A program made the translations under genes and the position numbers. Below, in pieces: positions 18,117 to 27,084 of a stretch of DNA of 56,916 nt (position 1 is its first letter; every line of letters starts with the position of its first letter). The notes beneath the pieces were generated by a model, which did not search any database, was not told where the DNA came from, and was given only the letters and a program-made list of their open reading frames with translations. The stretch is from JANQRA01 sp035762545 (GTDB lineage: Bacteria; Actinomycetota; Acidimicrobiia; Spongiisociales; ZC4RG35): the NCBI GenBank assembly GCA_035762545.1, contig DASTOM010000039.1, positions 1-56,916 on the forward strand. Reading direction: 5' to 3'.

Positions 18117-19115
18117 ATGGTCTACGACGTCCACGCCCATTGCATCCCGCCCGAGTTCAGGGTCTGGCTCGAGTCCAGCGGCCCGGACGTCGGGCTGGAG
18201 ATCGTCGACCAGGGCCGGGGCACATGTGTCAGGTTCAACGGTCAGTTCACCACCGCTCCACTGCGCGACGACCTGGGCGATGTCGGAACCCGCGTCGAGG
18301 CGATGGACCGCATGGGAGTCACCAAGCAGCTGCTCGCAGGCTGGGTCGACCTCGCCGGCTACGACCTCGAACCGTCCCGGGGAGCTACCTATGCGCGTGC
18401 TCACAACGACGCCCTCGCCGAGCATGCCTCGTCGATCCCGGATCGCTTCCTCTCGCTGGCCACGGTGCCACTCCAGGACCCATCGGCAGCAGCCGGCGAG
18501 TTGGCCCGCGCCATGAGCGAGCTGGGAATGGTGGGCGCCCAGATCGCCACGACCGTGGGAACTGACTGGGTGGACCAACGGCCGCTCGACGAGTTCTGGG
18601 AGGCAGCCACCGAGCTCGGCGCCTTGATCGTCCTCCATCCGATGGCCCCATTGACAGGCGTCGATCTCGACCGCTATTTCATGTCGAACGCCGTCGGGCG
18701 TCCCGCCGAGACCACCATCTGCCTCGCCGGCCTCATCTTCTCCGGTGTGTTCGACCGGCATCCGAGTCTGGCCCTTTGTGCGGTCCACGGCGGCGGATTC
18801 GCCCCCTACCAGGTGGGCCGGATGAACCGGGCCTACCTGGCCAAACCCGAGTTGGCCGGGAAACAGATCAGCAAGCTCCCCGGGGATTACCTATCCAACC
18901 TCTACTTCGACACCGTGGTGCACGATCCGGATGTCCTTCGCTTCCTCATCGACTCGTTCGGCGCCGATCACGTCATGTTGGGGACCGACTACCCCTTCGA
19001 GATGGGCGACGACGACCCGGTCGCTCTGGTCGACTCCGTCCCCGGGATCACCACCGAAGAGAGGGAAGCCATCCTCACCGGCAACGTGGAACGTCTGCTC
19101 GGGACCGGAACATGA
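18117..19115 (+). CDS. Amidohydrolase_2 family metal-dependent hydrolase/decarboxylase (ACMSD-like)
   Basis: This 332-aa TIM-barrel protein has the metal-binding DVHAHCIPPEF at the N-terminus (His-x-His), LIVLHPM in the middle, CAVHGGGFAPYQVGRMNRAY and MLGTDYPFEMGDDDP (the catalytic Asp region). This pattern matches aminocarboxymuconate-semialdehyde decarboxylase and related amidohydrolase_2 enzymes, which decarboxylate or hydrate carboxylated aromatic-ring products. The position directly behind the importer ATPase (5 bp) suggests it acts on the imported compound. The exact reaction is unknown. The ATG at 18117 is chosen since the metal motif begins two residues later. Confidence 0.85.
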   Translation: MVYDVHAHCIPPEFRVWLESSGPDVGLEIVDQGRGTCVRFNGQFTTAPLRDDLGDVGTRVEAMDRMGVTKQLLAGWVDLAGYDLEPSRGATYARAHNDALAEHASSIPDRFLSLATVPLQDPSAAAGELARAMSELGMVGAQIATTVGTDWVDQRPLDEFWEAATELGALIVLHPMAPLTGVDLDRYFMSNAVGRPAETTICLAGLIFSGVFDRHPSLALCAVHGGGFAPYQVGRMNRAYLAKPELAGKQISKLPGDYLSNLYFDTVVHDPDVLRFLIDSFGADHVMLGTDYPFEMGDDDPVALVDSVPGITTEEREAILTGNVERLLGTGT

Positions 19116-20020
19116 CACCGGACCCGGAGCACGTCGAGATCGTCGAGGATGTGGCCGGTAGCCAATTCCCCGTCCACCTCATTTACGTGGAGACCTGGGA
19201 CGGCCTGTATGCCCCCGTCGGACTCCGGCTCCCCTCCGGGGATGGCCCGTTCCCCGTCGTCCTCCTCGCCTCGGGGAACGGCGGCGGTGGCATGGCATGG
19301 ATCAGGGACGCCGTCCGAAACCGCGGATACATCATGGAACGGCTGCTCTCGGCGGGCCTCGCATGCACCTGGATCCGATACCGAACCGAGGTGGAGCTCG
19401 GATACAACCTCGGTGGTGCGTTGGTCCGTGACATGCGTCAGGGGCGGGGGATGTTCAACCGGTCGCCCCTGGAGTACGAGGACGAGATCGCAATCATCGA
19501 GTACCTGAAGTCACGGCCCGACATCGACGGGGACAAGATCGGGCTGATCGGTTCGAGTCACGGCGGGGAGATGGCGCTGAAGATCACCTCCGAGTACCAC
19601 GGCGTCGCCGCCGCGGTCGCCAACGAGCCGGCAGCCCACGAGTTTCTCGTGCTGGAACCGGACGACACCGTGTCGGTCAACGAGGCCACGGGTCTGCGCA
19701 ACATCGAAGAGATGCAGATGTCAGACGTCGACTATGTGCTGGGCCGGATCGACACAAGCGTCGCCCTCGACCGGATCTCCACGATCGAGACACCGATCCT
19801 CGTCCTGGGCAGAGAGGCAGACCACCTCCAGGGCATCTTCCGTTCGACCTATCAGCTCCTGGAACAGGCGGGCAAGGACGTGGAGTGGGAGTCGTACGAC
19901 CACCCACTGCATGGATACGTCTTCCCGTTCGCCGATAGCGACGGGGTGCCTGAGGTCGACCCGATCCAGGACGAAGCGATCGACCGGGTGATCGGCTTCC
20001 TCAAACGCCACTTCGGGTAG
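19112..20020 (+). CDS. Alpha/beta hydrolase (dienelactone hydrolase / prolyl oligopeptidase-like)
   Basis: This 302-aa protein has a beta-strand start (HLIYVETWDGLYAPVGLRLP), an oxyanion-type stretch LLASGNGGGG and the nucleophile elbow GSSHGG (Ser149). The Asp region is VLGREADHLQG and the catalytic His lies in DHPLHGYVFP. This is a cytoplasmic serine hydrolase of the broad dienelactone-hydrolase/acyl-peptidase group. It is the last gene of the 8305-20020 cluster and its ATG overlaps the amidohydrolase stop. It converges on the metal ATPase gene with only 9 bp between the stops, and no terminator hairpin is visible there. Confidence 0.8.
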   Translation: MTPDPEHVEIVEDVAGSQFPVHLIYVETWDGLYAPVGLRLPSGDGPFPVVLLASGNGGGGMAWIRDAVRNRGYIMERLLSAGLACTWIRYRTEVELGYNLGGALVRDMRQGRGMFNRSPLEYEDEIAIIEYLKSRPDIDGDKIGLIGSSHGGEMALKITSEYHGVAAAVANEPAAHEFLVLEPDDTVSVNEATGLRNIEEMQMSDVDYVLGRIDTSVALDRISTIETPILVLGREADHLQGIFRSTYQLLEQAGKDVEWESYDHPLHGYVFPFADSDGVPEVDPIQDEAIDRVIGFLKRHFG

Positions 20021-20029
20021 GCCAGTCGG

Positions 20030-22321
20030 TCAGCCGGCACCCAGCGAGGCGTACAGCTCCTCTTCCTGATCGAAATGCAGCCTCAACACCGCATGGAGGC
20101 CGTAGAGGGTTCGCCGCAGGTCCCGGATATCGGCCGGCGAAGGTCCTTCCGGGGCCAGCCCGTCCACCTGACGTCGGTATGACTCGATGAGGTGAAAGAT
20201 CTCCCGATGGGCACGGCTCATGGTTCCCAGCGGGTCGACGCCGGGAAGGATCTCCGCCACCGCCGGGTAGACCCGGGCCTCGTCATCAGCCTCGTGGGGC
20301 ACGATTTCCTCGATGAGGAAGTCGCGCACCTCTCCGAGGGACTCGACGGCCGCCGTTCCTGGTCGAATATCGAGATCGTCGGCGACGATTCTGAGCTTGT
20401 CCAGCTGAGGAATGAGTCGATCGTGCTCAACACGCAGTTGTCGGGACAGGTCGGCGGGGAGACTGGGACCGCGCTCCGTTGAGCTCGATCCGCCCAGGGC
20501 CCGGAGAGAATTGAGAATCGCCACAACGTCGATCAGTTCCTGAACCAGGGCGCCGGCGAGTGGAAGCAAGAGGCCCCAAGCGGCTGCGGTCATGGCAACC
20601 AACGAGAGGCCCATGCCGATGACGACACTCTGGATCGCGACGCGCCGAGATCTCTGTGCAATGCCCATCGCGTCAACGAGAAGCTGGAGTCGATCGACGA
20701 CCAGGACGATGTCCGCAGCCTCCGAGCTGGCGGTGGCGCCGCGTGCCCCCATGGCCACGCCGACGTCGGCGGCAGCCAGCGCCGGAGCATCGTTGATGCC
20801 ATCTCCCACCATGGCGGTGGTGCCCGAGCGCTGGAGGTCCCGGAGCACTCGGACCTTCTCCTCCGGGGTTGCCTCGGCGAGGACATCGTCGACTCCGATG
20901 GACATACCGACAGATCTGGCAACGATCGGTTGATCACCTGTGGCCATGATGATCTGGTCCACCCCACATCTACGCAGAGCGCGGATCGTGTAGGCAGCGT
21001 CGGCGCGCACACGGTCGTCGAAGACGATTGCACCGGTCGGACGTCCGTCCACGGCGACATAGACGAGGGTCGGCGAGACACTGCCAACCGAGTTGCGGAA
21101 GGATCTGACTGGGTCCGGCTCCGGTGAGCCGTCCAGGATCCACGAGAGCTTCCCAACGGCGACCTCCCGGTCCCCCACCTTGGCGGCGACACCAGACCCG
21201 TGAACGTCACTCACATCCGTGGGCAGCGCGAAGTCCACACCGCGCTCATGCGCGGCATCGACGATGGCGCGCGCCAGGACGTGTGAGGACACCTGGTCCA
21301 CGGACGCGGCGAGCGAGAGAAGCTCGTGCTCGGTCGTGGCACCGTCGAAGACGGTGATCGACCTAACCATTGGCTGACCGACAGTGACGGTCCCGGTCTT
21401 GTCGATGACCACGTGCCGGGTCCCGGCAAGGGCCTCGAGGGCTCCTCCGCCCCGGAACACGACCCCTCGTCGGGCCCCGCGCGATATGCCCGAGACGATT
21501 GCGATCGGCACGGCGAGGAGCAGGGGGCATGGCGTCGCCACCACGAGGACAGCGAGCCCCCGGACCGGATCGCCGGAGAGGACCCAGGCCAGCCCGGCGG
21601 CACCCAGCGCGATGGGCACGAACCATCCGGCCCATTTGTCTGCCAGCCGAACCCCCGGAGCTTTCGACTCTCGAGCCGCCTCGACGAGACGGATGATGCC
21701 GGCATAGGTGGAGGCCGCAGCCTCCTCTGTGGCGCGGATCTCGAACAGGTCGGATGCGTTGACGGATCCGCTGCTGACCAAATCTCCACGGGTTCGCTCG
21801 ACGGGCAAGGGCTCACCGGTCAGAGCCGATTCGTCGACAGTCGCGACCCCGTCGAGCACGACACCATCGACGGGAATGACCTCCCCCGACTTGACGACGA
21901 GGCGATCACCCGAGCGGATCTCGGCGACGGCGACAGTCTCGATCCTCTCGCCGACCAGTCGGTGGGCGACCTTCGGAGCACGGTTCACCAACGCCGTGAG
22001 CTCACGTTGTGCCCTTCCCGCGGCATAGTCCTCGAGAAACTGACCGGTGGCGAGCATCAAGCCAATGACGGCCGCCGTGAGGAGCTCGCCCAGCGCCAGC
22101 GAAGCGCCCACAGCCAGGAAGGCGATGATGTCGACGCCGGGTTGGCGACGCCTCAGCTTCCGCCAGATCTCACGAACCAAAGGGATCAGGGGAACCACGG
22201 CTACCGCTACGAGCGACACCTGAACGCCCAGGTCGACGTCGAGCAGAGCGAACAGACCGGCAAGAAGTAAGCCAGCCCCGGTAAGCACGAGCATGAGCAG
22301 CGGACCGCGTCCCGAACTCAT
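20030..22321 (-). CDS. P1B-5-type metal ATPase with C-terminal hemerythrin domain (Ni/Fe exporter)
   Basis: This 763-aa P-type ATPase has TGE (168-170), the transmembrane metal motif TPCP (263-266), DKTGT (phosphorylated Asp307) and GDGINDAP. There is no N-terminal heavy-metal-binding domain. After the last membrane segments the C-terminal ~150 residues form a hemerythrin-like helix bundle with the ligand pattern EHDRL, PHEADDE, RAHREIFH and LHFDQEEE. TPC in helix 4 plus a hemerythrin tail is the definition of the P1B-5 subgroup, whose studied members export Ni or Fe and may sense metal or oxygen through the diiron domain. It is divergent from a UspA protein. Confidence 0.85.
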   Translation of the reverse strand: MSSGRGPLLMLVLTGAGLLLAGLFALLDVDLGVQVSLVAVAVVPLIPLVREIWRKLRRRQPGVDIIAFLAVGASLALGELLTAAVIGLMLATGQFLEDYAAGRAQRELTALVNRAPKVAHRLVGERIETVAVAEIRSGDRLVVKSGEVIPVDGVVLDGVATVDESALTGEPLPVERTRGDLVSSGSVNASDLFEIRATEEAAASTYAGIIRLVEAARESKAPGVRLADKWAGWFVPIALGAAGLAWVLSGDPVRGLAVLVVATPCPLLLAVPIAIVSGISRGARRGVVFRGGGALEALAGTRHVVIDKTGTVTVGQPMVRSITVFDGATTEHELLSLAASVDQVSSHVLARAIVDAAHERGVDFALPTDVSDVHGSGVAAKVGDREVAVGKLSWILDGSPEPDPVRSFRNSVGSVSPTLVYVAVDGRPTGAIVFDDRVRADAAYTIRALRRCGVDQIIMATGDQPIVARSVGMSIGVDDVLAEATPEEKVRVLRDLQRSGTTAMVGDGINDAPALAAADVGVAMGARGATASSEAADIVLVVDRLQLLVDAMGIAQRSRRVAIQSVVIGMGLSLVAMTAAAWGLLLPLAGALVQELIDVVAILNSLRALGGSSSTERGPSLPADLSRQLRVEHDRLIPQLDKLRIVADDLDIRPGTAAVESLGEVRDFLIEEIVPHEADDEARVYPAVAEILPGVDPLGTMSRAHREIFHLIESYRRQVDGLAPEGPSPADIRDLRRTLYGLHAVLRLHFDQEEELYASLGAG

Positions 22322-22478
22322 GGGGGGAAGTCAATCAGCCAAAGGGCCATCGAGCCAGTTCTTCCAGTCACTTCAACCGGTGACTTTCGACCCCATCGGA
22401 CCACCCGTCCACTTCAGGCCGAAAGCCTCTATCGGAGCCCATCGAGACGTATCACGATCGACGGTGAAAGGAGTGAAG

Positions 22479-23129
22479 GTGGACTCCAACGGATGGCTCG
22501 TTGCGGGCCTTATCGCAATCTGGGTCGGAGGCGGCCTGTGGGTTGCGCTGCGTATGGCTCGTGCCGGCCATAGCCTGAAGCTGACCGTCCCTCTTGGACT
22601 CGTGCTCGGCCCTTTCTTGGCCTGGTTCGCGGAGACCCAGCCCAAGGCCCATCCTCAGGAGAGACCCGTGTCGATGCCAACCTCCACCGGTTCCTTGGAT
22701 GTATTGGTCGGTCTCGATGGATCCGCCGAGTCGGTATCGGCGGCTCGAGCAGCGGTCGAGCTCCTTCGTCCGTCGCTCAGCTCACTGATCCTGGTGACAG
22801 TCCTCGACGTCGAGGATGAGGGGCTCCGCAGTGGGATCCCCTCACAGTCTGCGGCCTACGCAGATCTGGTCGATGTCGCGCTACAGCTCCAGTTCGAGCC
22901 GACCGAGCTCGAGCTTCTCTACGGGGCCCCGGCTCAGGCTCTCGCCGATCGAGCCAGCCAAACTGGAGTCGAGCTGATCGTGATCGGTGCACACGGTCAC
23001 GGTCTGTCGGACAGACTTCTCGGGAGGGTTGCCTCCGAGCTGATGGAGATCTCACCGGTGCCGGTGATGGTTGGTCCGGGCCAAAGCGCGGCCCGGATTC
23101 GTAACGGCTATCTGCGCCTACCGGCCTGA
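22479..23129 (+). CDS. Membrane-anchored universal stress protein (UspA domain)
   Basis: This 216-aa protein has two hydrophobic helices (residues 5-26 and 33-52) ahead of a UspA domain that starts at LDVLVGLDGSAESVSAARAA. The nucleotide-binding end reads VIGAHGHGLSDRLLGRVASE, close to G-2x-G-9x-G-[ST] but with GRVAS in place of the usual GSVS. The GTG at 22479 is chosen because AAAGGAG lies 5 bp upstream. The open frame further upstream runs into the divergent ATPase gene. Two membrane helices on a Usp domain are uncommon, and its placement beside the hemerythrin metal ATPase suggests a stress-linked pair. Confidence 0.75.
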   Translation: MDSNGWLVAGLIAIWVGGGLWVALRMARAGHSLKLTVPLGLVLGPFLAWFAETQPKAHPQERPVSMPTSTGSLDVLVGLDGSAESVSAARAAVELLRPSLSSLILVTVLDVEDEGLRSGIPSQSAAYADLVDVALQLQFEPTELELLYGAPAQALADRASQTGVELIVIGAHGHGLSDRLLGRVASELMEISPVPVMVGPGQSAARIRNGYLRLPA

Positions 23130-23237
23130 CCTCGCCCCAGTCCTGTTTGCGCTGGCATTGGACAATTTGCACTTGCGCTCCAAGTCATGTGACTCAGGAG
23201 AGCTCGCCGCGCTGCTCCGTCATCCACAATCCCGGTC

Positions 23238-23471
23238 ATGGGTAGGGCCCCCACGGGCACAGTCACGTTCCTTTTCACCGACATCGTCGGCTCAACCCGT
23301 CACTGGCAGGCGGATCGGGCCGGCATGGAACGCTCCCTGTTGATACACGATCAGATTCTGCGCCAGACCATCGAAGACGAGGAAGGCTACGTCTTCGCCA
23401 CCGGTGGCGACTGCTTCGCTGCAGTCTTCCCGACTGCAGTTCAGACGATGACCGCCGCTATCGAGGCGTAG
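23238..23471 (+). pseudogene. Truncated class III adenylate/guanylate cyclase
   Basis: This 77-aa frame reads TVTFLFTDIVGSTRHWQ, a metal-binding cyclase start (Asp of FTDI), then the dimer strand YVFATGGDCFAAVFPTA (second metal Asp), and stops at TAG in the context AIEA*LRL. The family consensus continues AIxAQxxL, so a CAG-to-TAG change is the simplest explanation. Beyond the stop no frame keeps cyclase similarity, so the C-terminal half and the usual ATPase/LuxR modules are gone. The stretch 23472-23646 holds another open frame ending SSEAD that I do not recognise. Confidence 0.6.
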
Positions 23472-23646
23472 CTGAGGTTGCTCCGTCAGCCTGGGATGGC
23501 GACCACGATGCGGCCAACTCGCTCCCGTCTCTCGCCGAGGCCCAAGCCACAACCGTCGGCCTGGAGATTCTCGACCTGATCGACCGTTGGATCGTCCCAC
23601 ACAGCTTCAGCGGGAACGGAGGGGGCTCTTCGGAAGCGGACTAGGG

Positions 23647-24657
23647 CTACAGGACCTCCACAACCACCGGCTCACCGCTCGCACCTGATCGGGTGATGGC
23701 ATCGAGAACGGCGGTCATGTGGACCGCCCGCTCTGCGTCGAGCGGACCGGGATCGGCTGAGTCGATGCCCTCGACAAAACGGGCCACGCCGGCCGACCAG
23801 TCGACCTCGGCACGTCCGCCCACGACCTCAACAGCCACCTCGTCACCTCCATACGGGCGGTACCAGAGCCCGGCGTTGGGGACGAACCACGACTCGAGCC
23901 GGAGGCTGGCGTCGTCCCCGTGGAAGACGATCCCCTCGTCCCCTTTCACGTAGAAGTCGACGGTGAGCCGCACTTTCACCCCGTTGTGGTGCTCGAGGTG
24001 GACGAGCCAATAGTCGGGAGAACCCGGGGTGAAGGTCGTCCCGTCGAGAGTCACCCGATCGCTCATGACCGTCGAAGAGACCGCCTGGAGCCAGTTGAGC
24101 GGTCCAAACACCTCGATCAGCATCGCCAGCGGGTAGACGCCCACGTCGAGCATCGGACCGACCTCATAGAAAGGAGCCGGGTTGGGGTGCCAGGTCTCGA
24201 TCCGCCCGTGGTTCACCTCGGCGTAGACGAGACGCACCTCTCCGAGCCGACCGGATCGGACCCACTCGATCGCCGTGGCCTGAGCCTCACCGAGAAAGGT
24301 GAACGGAGCGGCGCCGAGACGGACTCCGTGGCTCAAGGCGAGATCGGCGAGCTCGACCGCCTCTTCGATACGCAGCGCCAGGGGCTTCTCCGAGTACACG
24401 TGGCGTGATCGGCTCAACGCCGCCTTCGAGACCGGGTAGTGGGCTTCGAAGATGGTGAGGTTGAGGACCAGCTCGACGGCTTCGATGGCGTCGTCGAGAC
24501 TCGCAAATGCTTCTCCTCCGAACCTCTCGGCGTATTCGATCGCCCGTTGCCGGTCCACGTCGTAGAAGCCGACGAGGTCGACTGTCCCGGCGGCGATGAG
24601 GTCGGCGGCATATCGGGCGGCGATGTTTCCGCAGCCGACGATGACAGCACGGATCAC
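23647..24657 (-). CDS. Gfo/Idh/MocA-family oxidoreductase
   Basis: This 336-aa NAD(P)-dependent dehydrogenase begins VIRAVIVGCGNIAARYAADL, a Rossmann GxGxxA-type motif. The EKP motif (VYSEKPLAL) that contacts nicotinamide and substrate follows, and then the GFO_IDH_MocA C-terminal domain (PMLDVGVYPLAML). These enzymes oxidise or epimerise sugars and cyclitols. The GTG at 24657 overlaps the stop of the upstream isomerase (GTGA). The pair looks like a two-gene inositol/sugar-acid conversion module. The substrate is not identifiable. Confidence 0.85.
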   Translation of the reverse strand: MIRAVIVGCGNIAARYAADLIAAGTVDLVGFYDVDRQRAIEYAERFGGEAFASLDDAIEAVELVLNLTIFEAHYPVSKAALSRSRHVYSEKPLALRIEEAVELADLALSHGVRLGAAPFTFLGEAQATAIEWVRSGRLGEVRLVYAEVNHGRIETWHPNPAPFYEVGPMLDVGVYPLAMLIEVFGPLNWLQAVSSTVMSDRVTLDGTTFTPGSPDYWLVHLEHHNGVKVRLTVDFYVKGDEGIVFHGDDASLRLESWFVPNAGLWYRPYGGDEVAVEVVGGRAEVDWSAGVARFVEGIDSADPGPLDAERAVHMTAVLDAITRSGASGEPVVVEVL

Positions 24658-25448
24658 AGCGCCTCCACCCACCTGGCGAGCAGCTCCCGGGCAAAACGCA
24701 AGTCGTCGGTGGGGTCCCACCCGTCGGGTTCGTGTTCCACTCCGACCGCACCCCCGTAGCCCGAGGCGGCCAACGCTGCCAGACAGCCCGGGATATCGGC
24801 GGCACCCGTTGTCGGACGTCTTCCCTTTCCGGTCTCGGCGTCGACGTCCTTGAGATGGACGGTGAGGGTCACATCGGCCAGCTCGGCGATAGCCGTTGGC
24901 GGATCGTATCCCTGGATGGCCCACCACCCGGTATCGGGGCAGGAACCGAGCCATTCGGAGTCGCCGATCACCCGCCGCACCTCGTCGGGGGTCTTCTCGG
25001 GATGGTTCTCGATGGCGAAGCGGACGCCGTGGCCCGCAAGGATGGCGAGAGCATTGTCGCGGTCCGAGATGAGGAGCGGGCTGCCCCCGGCGATGATCGA
25101 AGATCCGACCTCATTGGCTACCCGGCAGAAGCCCTCCAGCGCATCCAGGTCATGGCACCAGGCGGCCAGGCTGTTCACCGAGACGCCACGATCCCCGAGA
25201 ACCCGGCGAGCGGCATCGAAGTGCTCATCGGTCGCCCACCGGTGATGGAGGTGTGCGCCCCAGAGGTCGATGGTCGTGTAGCCGAGGCTGACCACGTCGT
25301 CGATCAGGTCACCGAATCGCTGCTCGTAGGTGTCGACAGGCGCGAAGAAGTCCTGGGTGGCCCTGTCGCCCTCCGACCAGTCCTCCATCGTCCCGAAGCC
25401 GATTTGGCGAGTGACGTAGCTGGCGGTCACCAGCGAGATGGTTGGCAT
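24654..25448 (-). CDS. Sugar phosphate isomerase/epimerase family TIM-barrel protein
   Basis: This 264-aa protein has the AP-endonuclease-2-like TIM-barrel pattern: LGYTTIDLWGAHLHH, SVNSLAAWCHDLDALEGFCR, RFAIENHPEKTPDEVRRVIG, VTLTVHLKDVDAETG and GAVGVEHEPDGWDPTDD. The conserved Glu/His/Asp residues (IENH, HLKD, VEHE) would hold a divalent metal, as in IolE/IolI and xylose-isomerase-like enzymes. The ATG at 25448 is preferred over longer alternatives because the barrel begins immediately (TISLVTASYV). It is translationally coupled to the Gfo/Idh/MocA gene and divergent from the MFS transporter, suggesting sugar or cyclitol metabolism. Confidence 0.8.
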   Translation of the reverse strand: MPTISLVTASYVTRQIGFGTMEDWSEGDRATQDFFAPVDTYEQRFGDLIDDVVSLGYTTIDLWGAHLHHRWATDEHFDAARRVLGDRGVSVNSLAAWCHDLDALEGFCRVANEVGSSIIAGGSPLLISDRDNALAILAGHGVRFAIENHPEKTPDEVRRVIGDSEWLGSCPDTGWWAIQGYDPPTAIAELADVTLTVHLKDVDAETGKGRRPTTGAADIPGCLAALAASGYGGAVGVEHEPDGWDPTDDLRFARELLARWVEAL

Positions 25449-25500
25449 CAACTGAACATACCGCGCATGAGTGGCCTCAGGATCCGGCCACAATGCCCCG

Positions 25501-26685
25501 GTGAACGAGCGGCACAGTGAGATGTCAGGACCGGCTGCGAGATGGGCGTTGGTGGCGATCGTGGTGGCAGCGACCATGGTGGCCCAGGCCTTCGGACGAT
25601 TCACCTACGGTCTGGTGTTGCCCTCTGTCCAGCGGAGTCTCGATATCTCATACACACTCGCCGGGACCCTGGGGACCCTGAATCTCGCCGCCTATCTCCT
25701 ATCCAGCCTCGGGGTGGCATGGCTCTCCACCAGGCTCCCGCCCGACCGCCTCATCCGCATCGGGATCGGGTTCTCTGCCCTCGGGTTGGCCGGACTCTGG
25801 TGGTCACCGAATCTCGGGGTGATCGTTCTCGGCATGGTGGTGACGGGAGCGGCCGGCGCTCTGATCTGGATCCCGGCACCGGCAGTGACCTCCAGCCTGG
25901 TGTCGGTCGAGCGCCGGGCGCTGGCCATCGGCTCGATCGGCATCGGGATCGGGCTGGGGTTCGTCGCCGCCGGATGGGTGGCGCGGGGCGTCGGAGACAA
26001 CTGGACCGCGGTATACGGGTTCGAGACCGTCGTGGCGGTGATCGTTGCCGTTCTCGTCTGGATCCTGGTGCGGGTGCCTGCCGAGGCGGGTGGGACTCGT
26101 CCCTCGATGCGCGCCCTCGGCACCGTACCGGCTTGGGGCTACCTCCTCGGCACCTACGGGGGGTTTGGGCTGTCAATGTCCCTGTTCGTCAACTTCTTCG
26201 TGGCGCGGCTCGAGGAGGACTCCGGCTATTCGACGGCGACCACCGGCCTGATCTTTGCGGCCCTGGGGGTCGCCTCCGTCCTCGGTGGGCCGGTCTACGC
26301 GGCCTTGTCCGACAGGCTGGGACGGAGCAGGGCGATGGAGATCGGATTCGGCACGATGGCCGCCGCGTCCCTGCTGCTCCTGATCGGGACGGGACCATGG
26401 CCCTGGCTGGCCGCGATACTGTTCGGCCTCGCCTTCGCCGGCGTTCCCTCCACCACTGCCACCTACCTGCGCGACCACCTGTCGGCGCGGGAGTTCGGGT
26501 CAGCTTTTGGCGTCATCACCCTGGCATTCGGGGCTGGTCAGCTGCTGGCGCCACAGGTCGGCGGATGGCTCGGGGACACCATGTCTTCGTTCACCCTGGT
26601 CTTCATCCTGGCCGCGATGGTGGCGGCGCTTGCTGCGATAGGAAGTTCCCGCCTGGCCGGCAGATCGCCTGTGGCGTCCGTCTGA
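25501..26685 (+). CDS. MFS transporter, YbfB/YjiJ type
   Basis: This 394-aa protein has 12 predicted membrane helices and the MFS helix 2-3 loop WLSTRLPPDRLIRIGIG. It opens AFGRFTYGLVLPSVQRSLDI, characteristic of the YbfB/YjiJ (DUF1228) subgroup. The second half contains AALSDRLGRSRAMEIGFG, the repeated A motif. The substrate is unknown. It may export or import the compound handled by the divergent isomerase/oxidoreductase pair. The GTG at 25501 is used. An ATG at 25522 (MSGPAAR) is equally possible, and neither has a clear ribosome binding site. Confidence 0.8.
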   Translation: MNERHSEMSGPAARWALVAIVVAATMVAQAFGRFTYGLVLPSVQRSLDISYTLAGTLGTLNLAAYLLSSLGVAWLSTRLPPDRLIRIGIGFSALGLAGLWWSPNLGVIVLGMVVTGAAGALIWIPAPAVTSSLVSVERRALAIGSIGIGIGLGFVAAGWVARGVGDNWTAVYGFETVVAVIVAVLVWILVRVPAEAGGTRPSMRALGTVPAWGYLLGTYGGFGLSMSLFVNFFVARLEEDSGYSTATTGLIFAALGVASVLGGPVYAALSDRLGRSRAMEIGFGTMAAASLLLLIGTGPWPWLAAILFGLAFAGVPSTTATYLRDHLSAREFGSAFGVITLAFGAGQLLAPQVGGWLGDTMSSFTLVFILAAMVAALAAIGSSRLAGRSPVASV

Positions 26686-26697
26686 CTCGGCTCCGGA

Positions 26698-26988
26698 TCA
26701 AGCGGTCCAGTCGAGGAGGGACTCGCCCAGGCTCAAAAAGAGCCACCAGAAGAGGACTGCGGCGACCGGAACGACCGGTGTCCAGACCCGCCGGGTCTGA
26801 AACACCCGGATCAGCGGGTACCAACCGGCGAGCCAGACCCCCCAAAGGACGACCAGCCAGGGCATCGGTACGACCAATCCGCTCGTCAGAAAGACGACAC
26901 CTACAGCGAGGTACAGGACGATCCCGATGACACCAGAGATGGTGGCGCCGATGGTGTGCGCTGCGTGCTCAGAAGTGGATGTGCTCAT
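26698..26988 (-). CDS. Small hypothetical membrane protein
   Basis: This 96-aa protein has a short polar start (STSTSEHAAH) and three hydrophobic helices: IGIVLYLAVGVVFLTSGLVV, LVVLWGVWLAGWYPLIRVF, and TPVVPVAAVLFWWLFLSLGE. I do not recognise a family. It is convergent with the MFS gene (12 bp between stops) and divergent from the next small gene. The start at 26988 has no clear ribosome binding site, so leaderless translation is possible. Confidence 0.6.
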   Translation of the reverse strand: MSTSTSEHAAHTIGATISGVIGIVLYLAVGVVFLTSGLVVPMPWLVVLWGVWLAGWYPLIRVFQTRRVWTPVVPVAAVLFWWLFLSLGESLLDWTA

Positions 26989-27084
26989 TGCGCCGGATTA
27001 TGACGTCCGATGGAGTGACTCGTTGCCCAAACGAGGCAGCTCGGCCAGCCCCCACGAATTCCACCGAAATGGGATACTGGGGCC

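Noticed and set aside
25542..26930. 462-aa plus-strand frame overlapping the MFS gene
   Set aside because: It is Arg/Gly-rich without membrane helices. The MFS frame in the same DNA has 12 helices.
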